From Actinomycetes bacterium (GTDB lineage Bacteria; Actinomycetota; Actinomycetes; Mycobacteriales; Mycobacteriaceae), in contig JAEYMI010000040.1 in assembly GCA_023461275.1 (NCBI GenBank), forward strand, positions 1 to 64,000: DNA of 64,000 nucleotides. The letters run 5' to 3'. The notes below the pieces were generated by a model. That model was given only the letters and a program-made list of their open reading frames with translations, searched no databases and was not told the DNA's origin. Shown in pieces: positions 36,900-43,766 of the stretch. Positions within the stretch are counted from its first letter, which is position 1. The number at the start of each line of letters is the position of its first letter. Position numbers and translations under genes: made by a program.

Positions 36900-37877
36900 T
36901 CAGGCGGCCGACTGCCGCCGGTCACCGTCGGTTTGCGCGTCGGCCATCATGGTGTCGGCATTGGTCGGCGCAACCGCGTCGGTGGAGGTCGGCGCAGCCG
37001 CGTCGGTGAAGGTCGCCTGAACCTGCATCCACCGGCTCAGCGCCTGACATCCGGTGCTGTCGGCGTTGGTGATCGAGGTGTGCCGATACGACTCGACGCT
37101 GTACGAGGTGTGCCGCCCACCGATCTGGTTGAGCAACGTTCGCGAGCCCCATCCGACGCGACGCGGGAGGTAGCCGAGGACTTCACGGCCGGCAGTGCGT
37201 AGTCGGTCGATGTCGCGCCGCCACTGCCGTGGCCCGAGCGCGGTGCGGTGGGCGTTCTGAAAGGCATTGTGGCATACGGTTTCCACCACGGAACGACTCC
37301 AGCGCATGGTGTCGCCGAGAGTCATCGCGGCGGTGAGGTCGGCGATGTCACGAATGAGCGAATCCGGGCTGGCATTGCAGATGACATCGTCGGGGTTGCC
37401 CACCCAGAACGCTGGAATTCCCTGTGGCAGCGGACTTCCCGGACCGGCCACACCCCATCCGTGGCAGCCGTCGACAACGCCGGGCGGTTGATGCGGATCA
37501 GCCACCAGGCCCACCCCGATGATGCGATCCACGTCACCGCGCGCGGACCACCCATGCAGTGCCTCCCGAATCACCACGGCGCCTTGGGAATAGCCGATCA
37601 CCATGATCGGCGTCGACGTCGCGCACAAGGCGCGGCGCAACGCGGCCACGCCGTCGGCGACACTGTCCTCATAGCTCATACCGCGGCGCTGCGGGGTCGG
37701 ACCATAGCTCGCCGGGTAGCCGATCCAGCGGCACACGAACCGCTCATCGAGTTCGTCGGTCACCGACTGCAGCAGGCCACTCACCTCGATGCGTGGGTCG
37801 CCGGGAAACGACTCACCCGTGCCACCGACCACCAGCACGGTGATCGGCGTCGAGCGCACTTCCGATGCCGTCGTCAT
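36900..37877 (-). CDS. GYSQG serine esterase (PE-PPE/cutinase or lysin-B-like)
   Basis: A 325-aa alpha/beta hydrolase with nucleophile motif IMVIGYSQGA (Ser97), the Asp-containing NPDDVIC, and YPASYGPTPQRRGMSYEDSVADG before the nucleophile. This layout is shared by the PE-PPE domain, cutinase-like proteins, and lysin B, the mycolyl-arabinogalactan esterase of actinophages. No signal peptide is visible, which argues against an exported cutinase. The last ~50 residues are Thr/Ala/Asp-rich low complexity. A host origin is likely since no phage genes surround it. M. tuberculosis has lipP at the corresponding place between tig and nei. Confidence 0.7.
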   Translation of the reverse strand: MTTASEVRSTPITVLVVGGTGESFPGDPRIEVSGLLQSVTDELDERFVCRWIGYPASYGPTPQRRGMSYEDSVADGVAALRRALCATSTPIMVIGYSQGAVVIREALHGWSARGDVDRIIGVGLVADPHQPPGVVDGCHGWGVAGPGSPLPQGIPAFWVGNPDDVICNASPDSLIRDIADLTAAMTLGDTMRWSRSVVETVCHNAFQNAHRTALGPRQWRRDIDRLRTAGREVLGYLPRRVGWGSRTLLNQIGGRHTSYSVESYRHTSITNADSTGCQALSRWMQVQATFTDAAAPTSTDAVAPTNADTMMADAQTDGDRRQSAA

Positions 37878-37975
37878 GGCTCCATAATCCCCGCGGTTGA
37901 TGAGAGCGGCGCAGCCAAGAGCTGAACATCGGCTGTGATGTCCGGGTAAGCCAGATCACCCCAGCTCAGGTTGAT

Positions 37976-37989
37976 TTACATGAATGTAA
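37976..37989. promoter_or_regulatory. AT-rich palindrome upstream of a 48-aa gene
   Basis: TTACATGAATGTAA is a perfect inverted repeat (6-bp arms, GA centre) in an unusually AT-rich patch, 45 bases before the small gene and about 100 from the esterase start. TTGATT just before it could be a -35 box, placing the palindrome over the promoter. Operator function is inferred. Confidence 0.4.
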
Positions 37990-38033
37990 CGCGGACGATG
38001 GAAAGAGTCAGATTGTCAATGCAGGAGTTAAAA

Positions 38034-38180
38034 GTGTCGTTCTTCGCACGCCGTCGTGCACAGACCGCAAACCGTAAGTTGTACAGCCAGATCCAGTCCC
38101 TCGGCAGTCAGCCGCAGCGCGACGATCTTCTTGTGATGGCCCAGCGAGCCGAATCCGGCCGCTGGATCAACCTGCGATAG
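38034..38180 (+). CDS. 48-aa basic protein of unknown function
   Basis: Small Arg/Gln-rich protein (MSFFARRRAQTANRKL, then a mostly helical stretch to GRWINLR). The GTG start has GGAG with ideal spacing, and the frame runs to a stop 33 bases from the nei stop. Upstream in-frame codons exist, but no better start. I know no family; such small conserved proteins are frequent in this order. No membrane segment or cysteine pair is visible. Confidence 0.6.
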   Translation: MSFFARRRAQTANRKLYSQIQSLGSQPQRDDLLVMAQRAESGRWINLR

Positions 38181-38213
38181 TTCGCCGCTCGTCGAACCCT
38201 CCCCCACGCCCCT

Positions 38214-39035
38214 TCAGCGCTGGCAGTTCGGGCACCAGAAGAGGTTGCGTCCCTCCAACTCGGAGGTGAGCACCGTGGTGCCGCAGATCCGGCACGGCTC
38301 GCCCGCCCGGCGATAGACGTAGGTCCGCGGGCGGTTGGGCCCGTACGACGGCGCACCGTGATCATCTTCCGGTCGTACGACGTGAATTCGACCGCGGCGC
38401 ACACCGATACGCATCAGGACCACGAGGTCGTCCCACAGTTCGTCGAACTCGGGCCGCGTGATGGCGGTCCCCGCGCGCATCGGATCGATTCGCGCCCGGA
38501 ACAACACCTCGGCCCGGTAGACGTTGCCGACTCCGGCGATCACCTTCTGATCCATCAGCAGCGCGCCGATCGGTCGTCGGGAACCCGACAGCGCGCGCCA
38601 GGCACGTTCGGGATCGGCATCGCGTCGAAGCGGGTCGGGACCGAGACGAGCTACCAGTGCCTCCAGATCCTCGGGCGTGTAGATCTCGCACGCCGTCGGC
38701 CCGCGCAGGTCGACGCCCACCTCGTCACCTTCGATGCGCATCCGGGCCGCACCGACCGGCGCGGCCATCGGCATCTGTTGCTCGGTGAACGAACCGTAGA
38801 GCCCGAGATGGACGTGGATCAGCTGGTCTGCTGATCGTTTCCGGCCCGCGGACGGCGGCCGGTAGAACTGCACCAGGTGTTTGCCCCAGGCCTCGGCCTT
38901 GCGAAAGACCTGCCCGTCGACCAAGGCGGCACCGTCGGTGAATCGACCCTGCGGGCTGGACACCCGGACGACCTCGCCGCCGAACAGTTTCTGCTGGCGT
39001 CGGGCGATCCGGTGAAGAGTGTGTCCTTCGGGCAC
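38214..39035 (-). CDS. nei: Endonuclease VIII / Nei-type DNA glycosylase
   Basis: Excises oxidised pyrimidines and cleaves the abasic site. The 273-aa protein begins MPEGHTLHRIARRQ, with catalytic Pro2/Glu3, Lys52 in AWGKHLVQF, and the helix-two-turn-helix region IAGVGNVYRAEVLFRA. A zinc finger C-x2-C-x16-C-x2-C closes the chain. MPEGHT (not MPELPE) marks the Nei branch, the counterpart of Rv2464c. It is 9 bases downstream of rpiB, as in M. tuberculosis. Confidence 0.95.
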   Translation of the reverse strand: MPEGHTLHRIARRQQKLFGGEVVRVSSPQGRFTDGAALVDGQVFRKAEAWGKHLVQFYRPPSAGRKRSADQLIHVHLGLYGSFTEQQMPMAAPVGAARMRIEGDEVGVDLRGPTACEIYTPEDLEALVARLGPDPLRRDADPERAWRALSGSRRPIGALLMDQKVIAGVGNVYRAEVLFRARIDPMRAGTAITRPEFDELWDDLVVLMRIGVRRGRIHVVRPEDDHGAPSYGPNRPRTYVYRRAGEPCRICGTTVLTSELEGRNLFWCPNCQR

Positions 39036-39044
39036 TCGGTGAGG

Positions 39045-39521
39045 TCAGGCCTCGTCGGGCAACGCAGGCGCGACGCCGGTGTCCTCGTACTCGGCCAGGA
39101 TGTCGATACGTCGCTGGTGGCGTGGCTCCTCCGACCACGGCGTGGACACGAAGGCGTCGACGATGGCCAGCGCCTCGTCCTTGCTGTGCATGCGTCCGCC
39201 GATACCGATCAGCTGAGCATTGTTGTGCTGACGGGCCAGTTGCGCGGTCTCCACGCTCCATGCCAGTGCGCAGCGGGCACCCTTGACCTTGTTGGCGGCG
39301 ATCTGTTCGCCGTTTCCGCTGCCGCCCAACACGATCCCGAGGCTGCCCGGGTCGGCGACGGTCCGCTCGGCCGCGGCGATACAGAAGGCCGGGTAGTCGT
39401 CGGCGGCGTCGTAGACAAGAGCGCCGCAGTCGATCACCTCGTGGCCACCAGCGGTGAGGTGTTCGGCGATCTGGTTCTTGAGTTCGAATCCGGCATGGTC
39501 GGCACCGAGGTAGACGCGCAT
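39045..39521 (-). CDS. rpiB: Ribose-5-phosphate isomerase B
   Basis: Interconverts ribose-5-phosphate and ribulose-5-phosphate. The 158-aa protein has GADHAGFELKNQI and GGSGNGEQIAANKVKG (66-81). E. coli RpiB uses a catalytic Cys at the start of this loop; here it is absent, and Glu72 in NGEQ takes the role, as described for the M. tuberculosis enzyme. The start is the ATG at 39521. It is coupled to nei. Confidence 0.96.
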   Translation of the reverse strand: MRVYLGADHAGFELKNQIAEHLTAGGHEVIDCGALVYDAADDYPAFCIAAAERTVADPGSLGIVLGGSGNGEQIAANKVKGARCALAWSVETAQLARQHNNAQLIGIGGRMHSKDEALAIVDAFVSTPWSEEPRHQRRIDILAEYEDTGVAPALPDEA

Positions 39522-39629
39522 GAGGCTCACTATAGAACGCCTCGGAACCGCCACCGCAGGTCGGTCACGTAGGCCGAGAGGCCACGCAAGTTCCGACCTA
39601 CATCGAGGTTTTCGCCGAGGTCGGCGAGC

Positions 39630-39998
39630 TCACGTCGCACATTCGTCGTACTGCATTGCACCGACGGTGTTTCCGGCCGGATCGGTGAGGAAGATAAGAT
39701 GCCCGACGCCTGCGATGGTGTGCCTCGGCATGACGACGCTCCCGCCGGCCGCGACAACGGCGACGGCAACCTCATCGACATCGTCGACGGCGAACGTCGC
39801 CTCGACCGCGTTGATCTGACGCCCGCCGATCGGACGTCGTTGTTGCAGTGCGCCTTCGACGCCACCTCCGGTGTCGACGGTGTAGAAACCGGGCGGACCC
39901 CAGGCCTGGAAGGTCCATCCGAAAACGGATTCGTAGAACGACCGGCTGACGGAGACGTCGTCGGCGTTGATGGCGAAGTGCGCGAGGGGTGATGGCAT
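39630..39998 (-). CDS. VOC-family (glyoxalase/bleomycin resistance) protein
   Basis: A single-domain 122-aa protein of the vicinal oxygen chelate fold: LAHFAINADDVSVSRSFYESVFGW at the N terminus and GHLIFLTDPAGNTVGAMQY at the C terminus. Metal-ligand positions are plausibly His7 and a C-terminal Glu/Gln that I cannot assign with confidence. Substrate unknown. It is divergent from an AraC regulator 53 bases away, which may control it. Confidence 0.85.
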   Translation of the reverse strand: MPSPLAHFAINADDVSVSRSFYESVFGWTFQAWGPPGFYTVDTGGGVEGALQQRRPIGGRQINAVEATFAVDDVDEVAVAVVAAGGSVVMPRHTIAGVGHLIFLTDPAGNTVGAMQYDECAT

Positions 39999-40030
39999 GC
40001 ATCCATCATTGCGTCGGCACAGCTGACGCG

Positions 40031-40048
40031 CTGTCGATACTCTGACAG
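40031..40048. promoter_or_regulatory. Inverted repeat between the VOC and AraC genes
   Basis: CTGTC-N8-GACAG, ending 3 bases before the AraC ATG and 33 bases upstream of the VOC ATG. It overlaps GATACT, a possible -10 of the AraC gene, so binding would block it. Autoregulation is inferred. Confidence 0.3.
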
Positions 40049-40051
40049 ATT

Positions 40052-40849
40052 ATGTCGAATTCCCGACACGCATCTGACGCAGCTTCGGTGCGCGCCTACG
40101 CGGTGACGCATCCGCCGGGGCATGCGCAGATCGCGATCGAACCCGGCTGGCACCAGATCCTCTTCACCGCGACCGGTGTGCTGACCGTCCGATCCAGCGA
40201 CGCGGTGTGGACGGTGCCCGCCGACCGGGCCGTGTGGGTTCCGGCCACGCTGAGTGCGACGTTCCACGCCGCCCGCAGCGTTGCCGTCCGCAGCATTTAC
40301 CTGCGAGCGAACGACTTTCCCGCACTGACCGCTGCACTCACGCGCGACTCCCAGACAATGAATGTCACCGCCTTCGGCAGCACGCTGCTCAGCGAGATCG
40401 TCTCCCGCGCCCCGCTGACGCCCGACCGGGACGCCGTCGACCGTGCTCTCGTCACACTGCTGATCGACCAATTGGCTCGTTGGCCAACCGAACCGATGCG
40501 CCTCCCGCTGCCGCGGTCGGCGCTGGGCCGATCATTCGCCGACGCCGCACTCGCCCACCCCGAGGGCAGCACCGATGCGTTGGCCCGCTCCATCGGCATC
40601 TCCCGACGCACTGTCGAGCGAGTCTTCGCCGAGCAGACCGCGATGGGATTGGGCGCGTGGCGGCGGCGAGCCCGGATTCTGTCCTCACTCGACAACCTTG
40701 CCGAGCACCGATCGGTCACCGCGGCCGCCACCGGCGCCGGTTACGCCACAACGTCGGCCTACATCGCAGCTTTTCGGGCGGAGCTGGGTACGAGCCCGGG
40801 CCGGTTCCTCGACACCGGCGTGGCTGATTCGCGCAGCGGGCGCCGATGA
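40052..40849 (+). CDS. AraC-family transcriptional regulator
   Basis: A 265-aa regulator: an N-terminal cupin-like sensor (HQILFTATGVLTVRSSD, VPADRAVWVPATLSATFHA) and a C-terminal pair of helix-turn-helix motifs (STDALARSIGISRRTVERVF and SVTAAATGAGYATTSAYIAAFRAELG). The ligand is unknown. It is divergent from the VOC gene and 60 bases upstream of the PhnB-like gene on its own strand, so it could regulate both VOC-type proteins. Confidence 0.9.
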   Translation: MSNSRHASDAASVRAYAVTHPPGHAQIAIEPGWHQILFTATGVLTVRSSDAVWTVPADRAVWVPATLSATFHAARSVAVRSIYLRANDFPALTAALTRDSQTMNVTAFGSTLLSEIVSRAPLTPDRDAVDRALVTLLIDQLARWPTEPMRLPLPRSALGRSFADAALAHPEGSTDALARSIGISRRTVERVFAEQTAMGLGAWRRRARILSSLDNLAEHRSVTAAATGAGYATTSAYIAAFRAELGTSPGRFLDTGVADSRSGRR

Positions 40850-40909
40850 TTTTTCCGATCGCCATGAGTCATCATTCGTGAGATCACCATCAGCAGCGAG
40901 AGGTCCACC

Positions 40910-41800
40910 ATGCCCACGATCACGCCCAGTCTCTGGTTCGACGGTGTCGCCGCCGAGGCCGCCGAGTTCTACACCGGTCTCTTCGACGACGGCAAGGTCA
41001 CCTCCACCGAGTATTACCCCACCGACGGCCTTCCCGAATTCCAGGCCCAGATGGCCGGTAAAGAGCTCACCGTCTCGTTCACCATCGGCGGGCTCGAGGT
41101 CATCGCGATCAACGCCGGACCCGAATTCTCCTTCACGCCGGCGGCGTCGTTCATGGTCAACTTCGACCCGTCGAGCGACGACGACGCGCGCGCACACCTC
41201 GACGAGCTGTGGGCGGCGTTGTCCGACGGCGGTTCCGCGCTGATGCCTCTCGGCGAGTACCCGTTCAGCCCGCACTACGGCTGGATCACCGACCGCTATG
41301 GCCTGAGTTGGCAACTCATCCTGACCGACCCCGACGGTGACCCGCGACCAAAGGTGATGCCCGCGTTGATGTTCTGCGGGCCGGCCCAGAACCGATGTGC
41401 CGAAGCACTCACGCTCTACACATCCCTGTTCGACGATTCGCGGATCGGTACCGACGTCCGCTACGACCACCCGCAGGGGCCCGTCGTCGCGGGCTCGGTG
41501 ATGTTCAGCGACCTCCAACTCGCCGGGCAGTGGTTCGTCGCGATGGACTCCGGCGGCGACCAACCGTTCACCTTCAACGAGGCATTCTCCCTGATGGTCT
41601 CCGCCGACGGCCAGGACGAGATCGACCGCTATTGGGCGGCGCTGTCAGCGGTACCCGAGTCCGAGCAATGCGGTTGGTGCAAGGACGAATTCGGGCTCAG
41701 CTGGCAGGTCGTCCCGGCCAACCTCGGCGAACTGATGAGCAAACCCGACAGCTACCAGACGATGATGTCGCAGAAGAAGTTCGTGATCGCCGACTTCTGA
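40910..41800 (+). CDS. Tandem PhnB-like VOC protein
   Basis: A 296-aa protein with two copies of the PhnB-type VOC domain (Pfam 3-dmu-9_3-mt), about 4-140 and 147-280. Each starts PxLxF or TPSLWFDGVAAEAAEFYTGLF and ends YGLSWQLI or FGLSWQVVP. Despite the historical name no methyltransferase activity is expected; function unknown. GAGAGG lies upstream of the ATG. It may form a unit with the AraC gene and is convergent with the MFS gene, 3 bases away. Confidence 0.87.
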   Translation: MPTITPSLWFDGVAAEAAEFYTGLFDDGKVTSTEYYPTDGLPEFQAQMAGKELTVSFTIGGLEVIAINAGPEFSFTPAASFMVNFDPSSDDDARAHLDELWAALSDGGSALMPLGEYPFSPHYGWITDRYGLSWQLILTDPDGDPRPKVMPALMFCGPAQNRCAEALTLYTSLFDDSRIGTDVRYDHPQGPVVAGSVMFSDLQLAGQWFVAMDSGGDQPFTFNEAFSLMVSADGQDEIDRYWAALSAVPESEQCGWCKDEFGLSWQVVPANLGELMSKPDSYQTMMSQKKFVIADF

Positions 41801-41803
41801 CGA

Positions 41804-43051
41804 TCAGCTCAGCACGGTCTCAGCGTCCCGGTGCGGAGTCATCCGGACGTCGCGCGCCGCCCACGCCGCCGAGACCGCCTGCGGAATCACCGCTACGCCG
41901 AGGACCGACATCGCGATGGTCCACGAGCCGGTGAGGTCATGCAGGCCACCGATCGCGATGGGGCCCAGCGCCGCGAGCCCGTATCCCACCGCCTGCGCCA
42001 TGCCCGACACGCGACCGGTCTGGGCGGTGGAATTGCTGCGCAGCACCATGAACAGCAATGCAAGGCTGATCGACGCCCCCGGCCCGATCATCACGCATAC
42101 CGCCCAGAACACCGGTGCGGTGTCGGTGGTCACCAGCCCGATGAAGCCGACCGCACAGATCGCCAGGACGAGAAAGGTGACCAGACGCTGGTCGGCGAAC
42201 CGCCCGGCGATCATCGGCGTCACCAACGACGCCAGGAGGGCGGCCACCTGGGCGATGGCCAGCACCAAGCCGGCCGACGAACGGGACATGCCGCCGTCGA
42301 CGAGGTATTGCGGCAGCCACGCGGCGAAGGTGTAGAAGATCAACGACTGGCAGCCCATGAAAATGGTGATGGCCCACGCAATCCTGTTGCGCCGCAGCGA
42401 GGGAGTCCGCGCCGACGCCGACATCGTGTGAACGCGGGTGAGCTGCGGCAGCCAGATCACCAGCGTGATCACCGTCAGGATTCCCCAACTGGCCAGCGTC
42501 AGGCGCCAATTGCCGCCGACGGCATCGTCAATGGGCACGGTGATCGCCGCGGCGACGGCTGCTCCTCCGGACAAGGTCATCGAATACAAGCCGGTCATCA
42601 GCCCGGATCGATGCGCGAAATCGCGTTTGATCAGCGCCGGCAGCACCACATTGCAGACACCGATCGCCGCACCGATCACCGCCGACCCGACGAACAGGGC
42701 CGCGACGCTGGGCACCAGCCTGATGAACACACCGACCAGGAGCACCAGGAGCGCGGCGAAGATGGTGCGTTCGATCCCGAAACGCGCGGCCACTTTGGGC
42801 GCGGCCGGAGCGACCACGCCGAAGAACAGCACCGGCAAGGTGGTGAGCAGTCCGGCGGCGAAACCGCTCAGGCCCAGATCGTCGGAGATCTCACCGACGA
42901 TGGGCCCGACCGATACCACCGCCGGACGCAGGTTGGCCGCCACCAACATGACGCCGACGGCGACAACCGGCAACGATCGAACAGCCGGAAGTGATCGGGC
43001 AACCGTCGTCGGCGAGGTCGACGGTTCACCCGTGGTGATCGACTCCCCCAT
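41804..43051 (-). CDS. MFS transporter (CynX/NimT-like)
   Basis: A 415-aa major facilitator with 12 likely membrane helices, resembling the cyanate/nitroimidazole transporter group (AANLRPAVVSVGPIVGEISDDLGLSG near the N terminus, then LLTTLPVLFFGVVAP). The middle loop contains SARTPSLRRNR. Substrate cannot be told from sequence. The ATG overlaps the stop of the upstream DsbA-like gene by one base (TGATG), so the pair is probably co-expressed, possibly under oxidative stress control. Confidence 0.88.
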   Translation of the reverse strand: MGESITTGEPSTSPTTVARSLPAVRSLPVVAVGVMLVAANLRPAVVSVGPIVGEISDDLGLSGFAAGLLTTLPVLFFGVVAPAAPKVAARFGIERTIFAALLVLLVGVFIRLVPSVAALFVGSAVIGAAIGVCNVVLPALIKRDFAHRSGLMTGLYSMTLSGGAAVAAAITVPIDDAVGGNWRLTLASWGILTVITLVIWLPQLTRVHTMSASARTPSLRRNRIAWAITIFMGCQSLIFYTFAAWLPQYLVDGGMSRSSAGLVLAIAQVAALLASLVTPMIAGRFADQRLVTFLVLAICAVGFIGLVTTDTAPVFWAVCVMIGPGASISLALLFMVLRSNSTAQTGRVSGMAQAVGYGLAALGPIAIGGLHDLTGSWTIAMSVLGVAVIPQAVSAAWAARDVRMTPHRDAETVLS

Positions 43052-43656
43052 CAGTCGAACTGGGGGTCCTCGTTGCGGCTGCGCTTGAGTTCAAAGAAGT
43101 GCGGATACGACGCCAGCGCCACCGCGCCGTCCCATACCGTGCCGGCGGTCTCACCACGTGGGATACGCGAGAGCACCGGCCCGAAGAACGCCACACCGTT
43201 GACGTGAATGGTGGGCGTTCCGACGTCGTCGCCGACCTTGTCCATGCCCTCGTGATGGCTGGTGCGAATCCACTCGTCGTAGTCGGTGGAGTCGGCCGCG
43301 TCGGCGAGCGAGGCATCGAGGCCGAGCTCTTCCAGCGAACCGGCGATCACCGAATCGAAGTCCTTGTTGCCCTCGTTGTGGATGCGCGTTCCCATGGCTG
43401 TGTAAAGCGGCGCCAGGATCTCGTCGCCCTTCACCGCGTGCGCGGCGGCGATCACCCGGACCGGCTTCCATGCCTGCGAGAGCGCCTCGCGATAGGAGTC
43501 CGGGATGTCCTTGCCCTCGTTGAGCACCGCCAGGCTCATCAGGTGGAAGTTCACGTCGATGTCGCGGACCTTCTCGGCCTCGAGAATCCAGCGGGAGGTG
43601 ATCCAGCACCAGGGGCAGAGCGGGTCGAACCAGAAATCCACACGGTCGTTCGCCAT
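43051..43656 (-). CDS. Mycothiol-dependent DsbA-family oxidoreductase
   Basis: A 201-aa cytoplasmic thioredoxin-fold protein with active site DPLCPWCWITSRWI (Cys14, Cys17), matching M. tuberculosis Rv2466c, a mycothiol-dependent reductase that activates nitro-drugs and is strongly induced by oxidative stress. The cis-Pro is in VGTPTIHVNG. There is no signal peptide, so it is not a periplasmic DsbA. GGAG lies about 7 nt before the ATG, and a SigH/SigR-like promoter is about 55 bases upstream. It is divergent from pepN. Confidence 0.9.
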   Translation of the reverse strand: MANDRVDFWFDPLCPWCWITSRWILEAEKVRDIDVNFHLMSLAVLNEGKDIPDSYREALSQAWKPVRVIAAAHAVKGDEILAPLYTAMGTRIHNEGNKDFDSVIAGSLEELGLDASLADAADSTDYDEWIRTSHHEGMDKVGDDVGTPTIHVNGVAFFGPVLSRIPRGETAGTVWDGAVALASYPHFFELKRSRNEDPQFD

Positions 43657-43711
43657 CGAATTCTCCTTCGCACGTTCCTCGCCGGCCTCTCCGGCTTATC
43701 ACGTGACGTAC

Positions 43712-43736
43712 AACCGTTCGTACACGAGCACATTCC
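43712..43736 (-). promoter_or_regulatory. SigH/SigR-type promoter of the DsbA-like gene
   Basis: On the minus strand GGAAT (43732-43736, preceded by GG) and GTT (43712-43714) are 17 bases apart. This fits the ECF-type oxidative-stress promoters GGAAY-N17-19-GTT of SigH (mycobacteria) and SigR (Streptomyces). Rv2466c is a known SigH target, which strengthens the call. Confidence 0.65.
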
Positions 43737-43753
43737 CCGCACCACACAACCCG

Positions 43754-43759
43754 TAGGCT
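43754..43759 (+). promoter_or_regulatory. Leaderless-type -10 element of pepN
   Basis: TAGGCT 7 nt before the pepN GTG at 43767, consistent with leaderless transcription and with that start choice. Confidence 0.5.
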
Positions 43760-43766
43760 GAGTTGC

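Noticed and set aside
39630..40471. Longer minus-strand frame covering the VOC gene and AraC region
   Set aside because: The coding signal is limited to the 122-aa VOC domain; the rest is antisense to the AraC gene.
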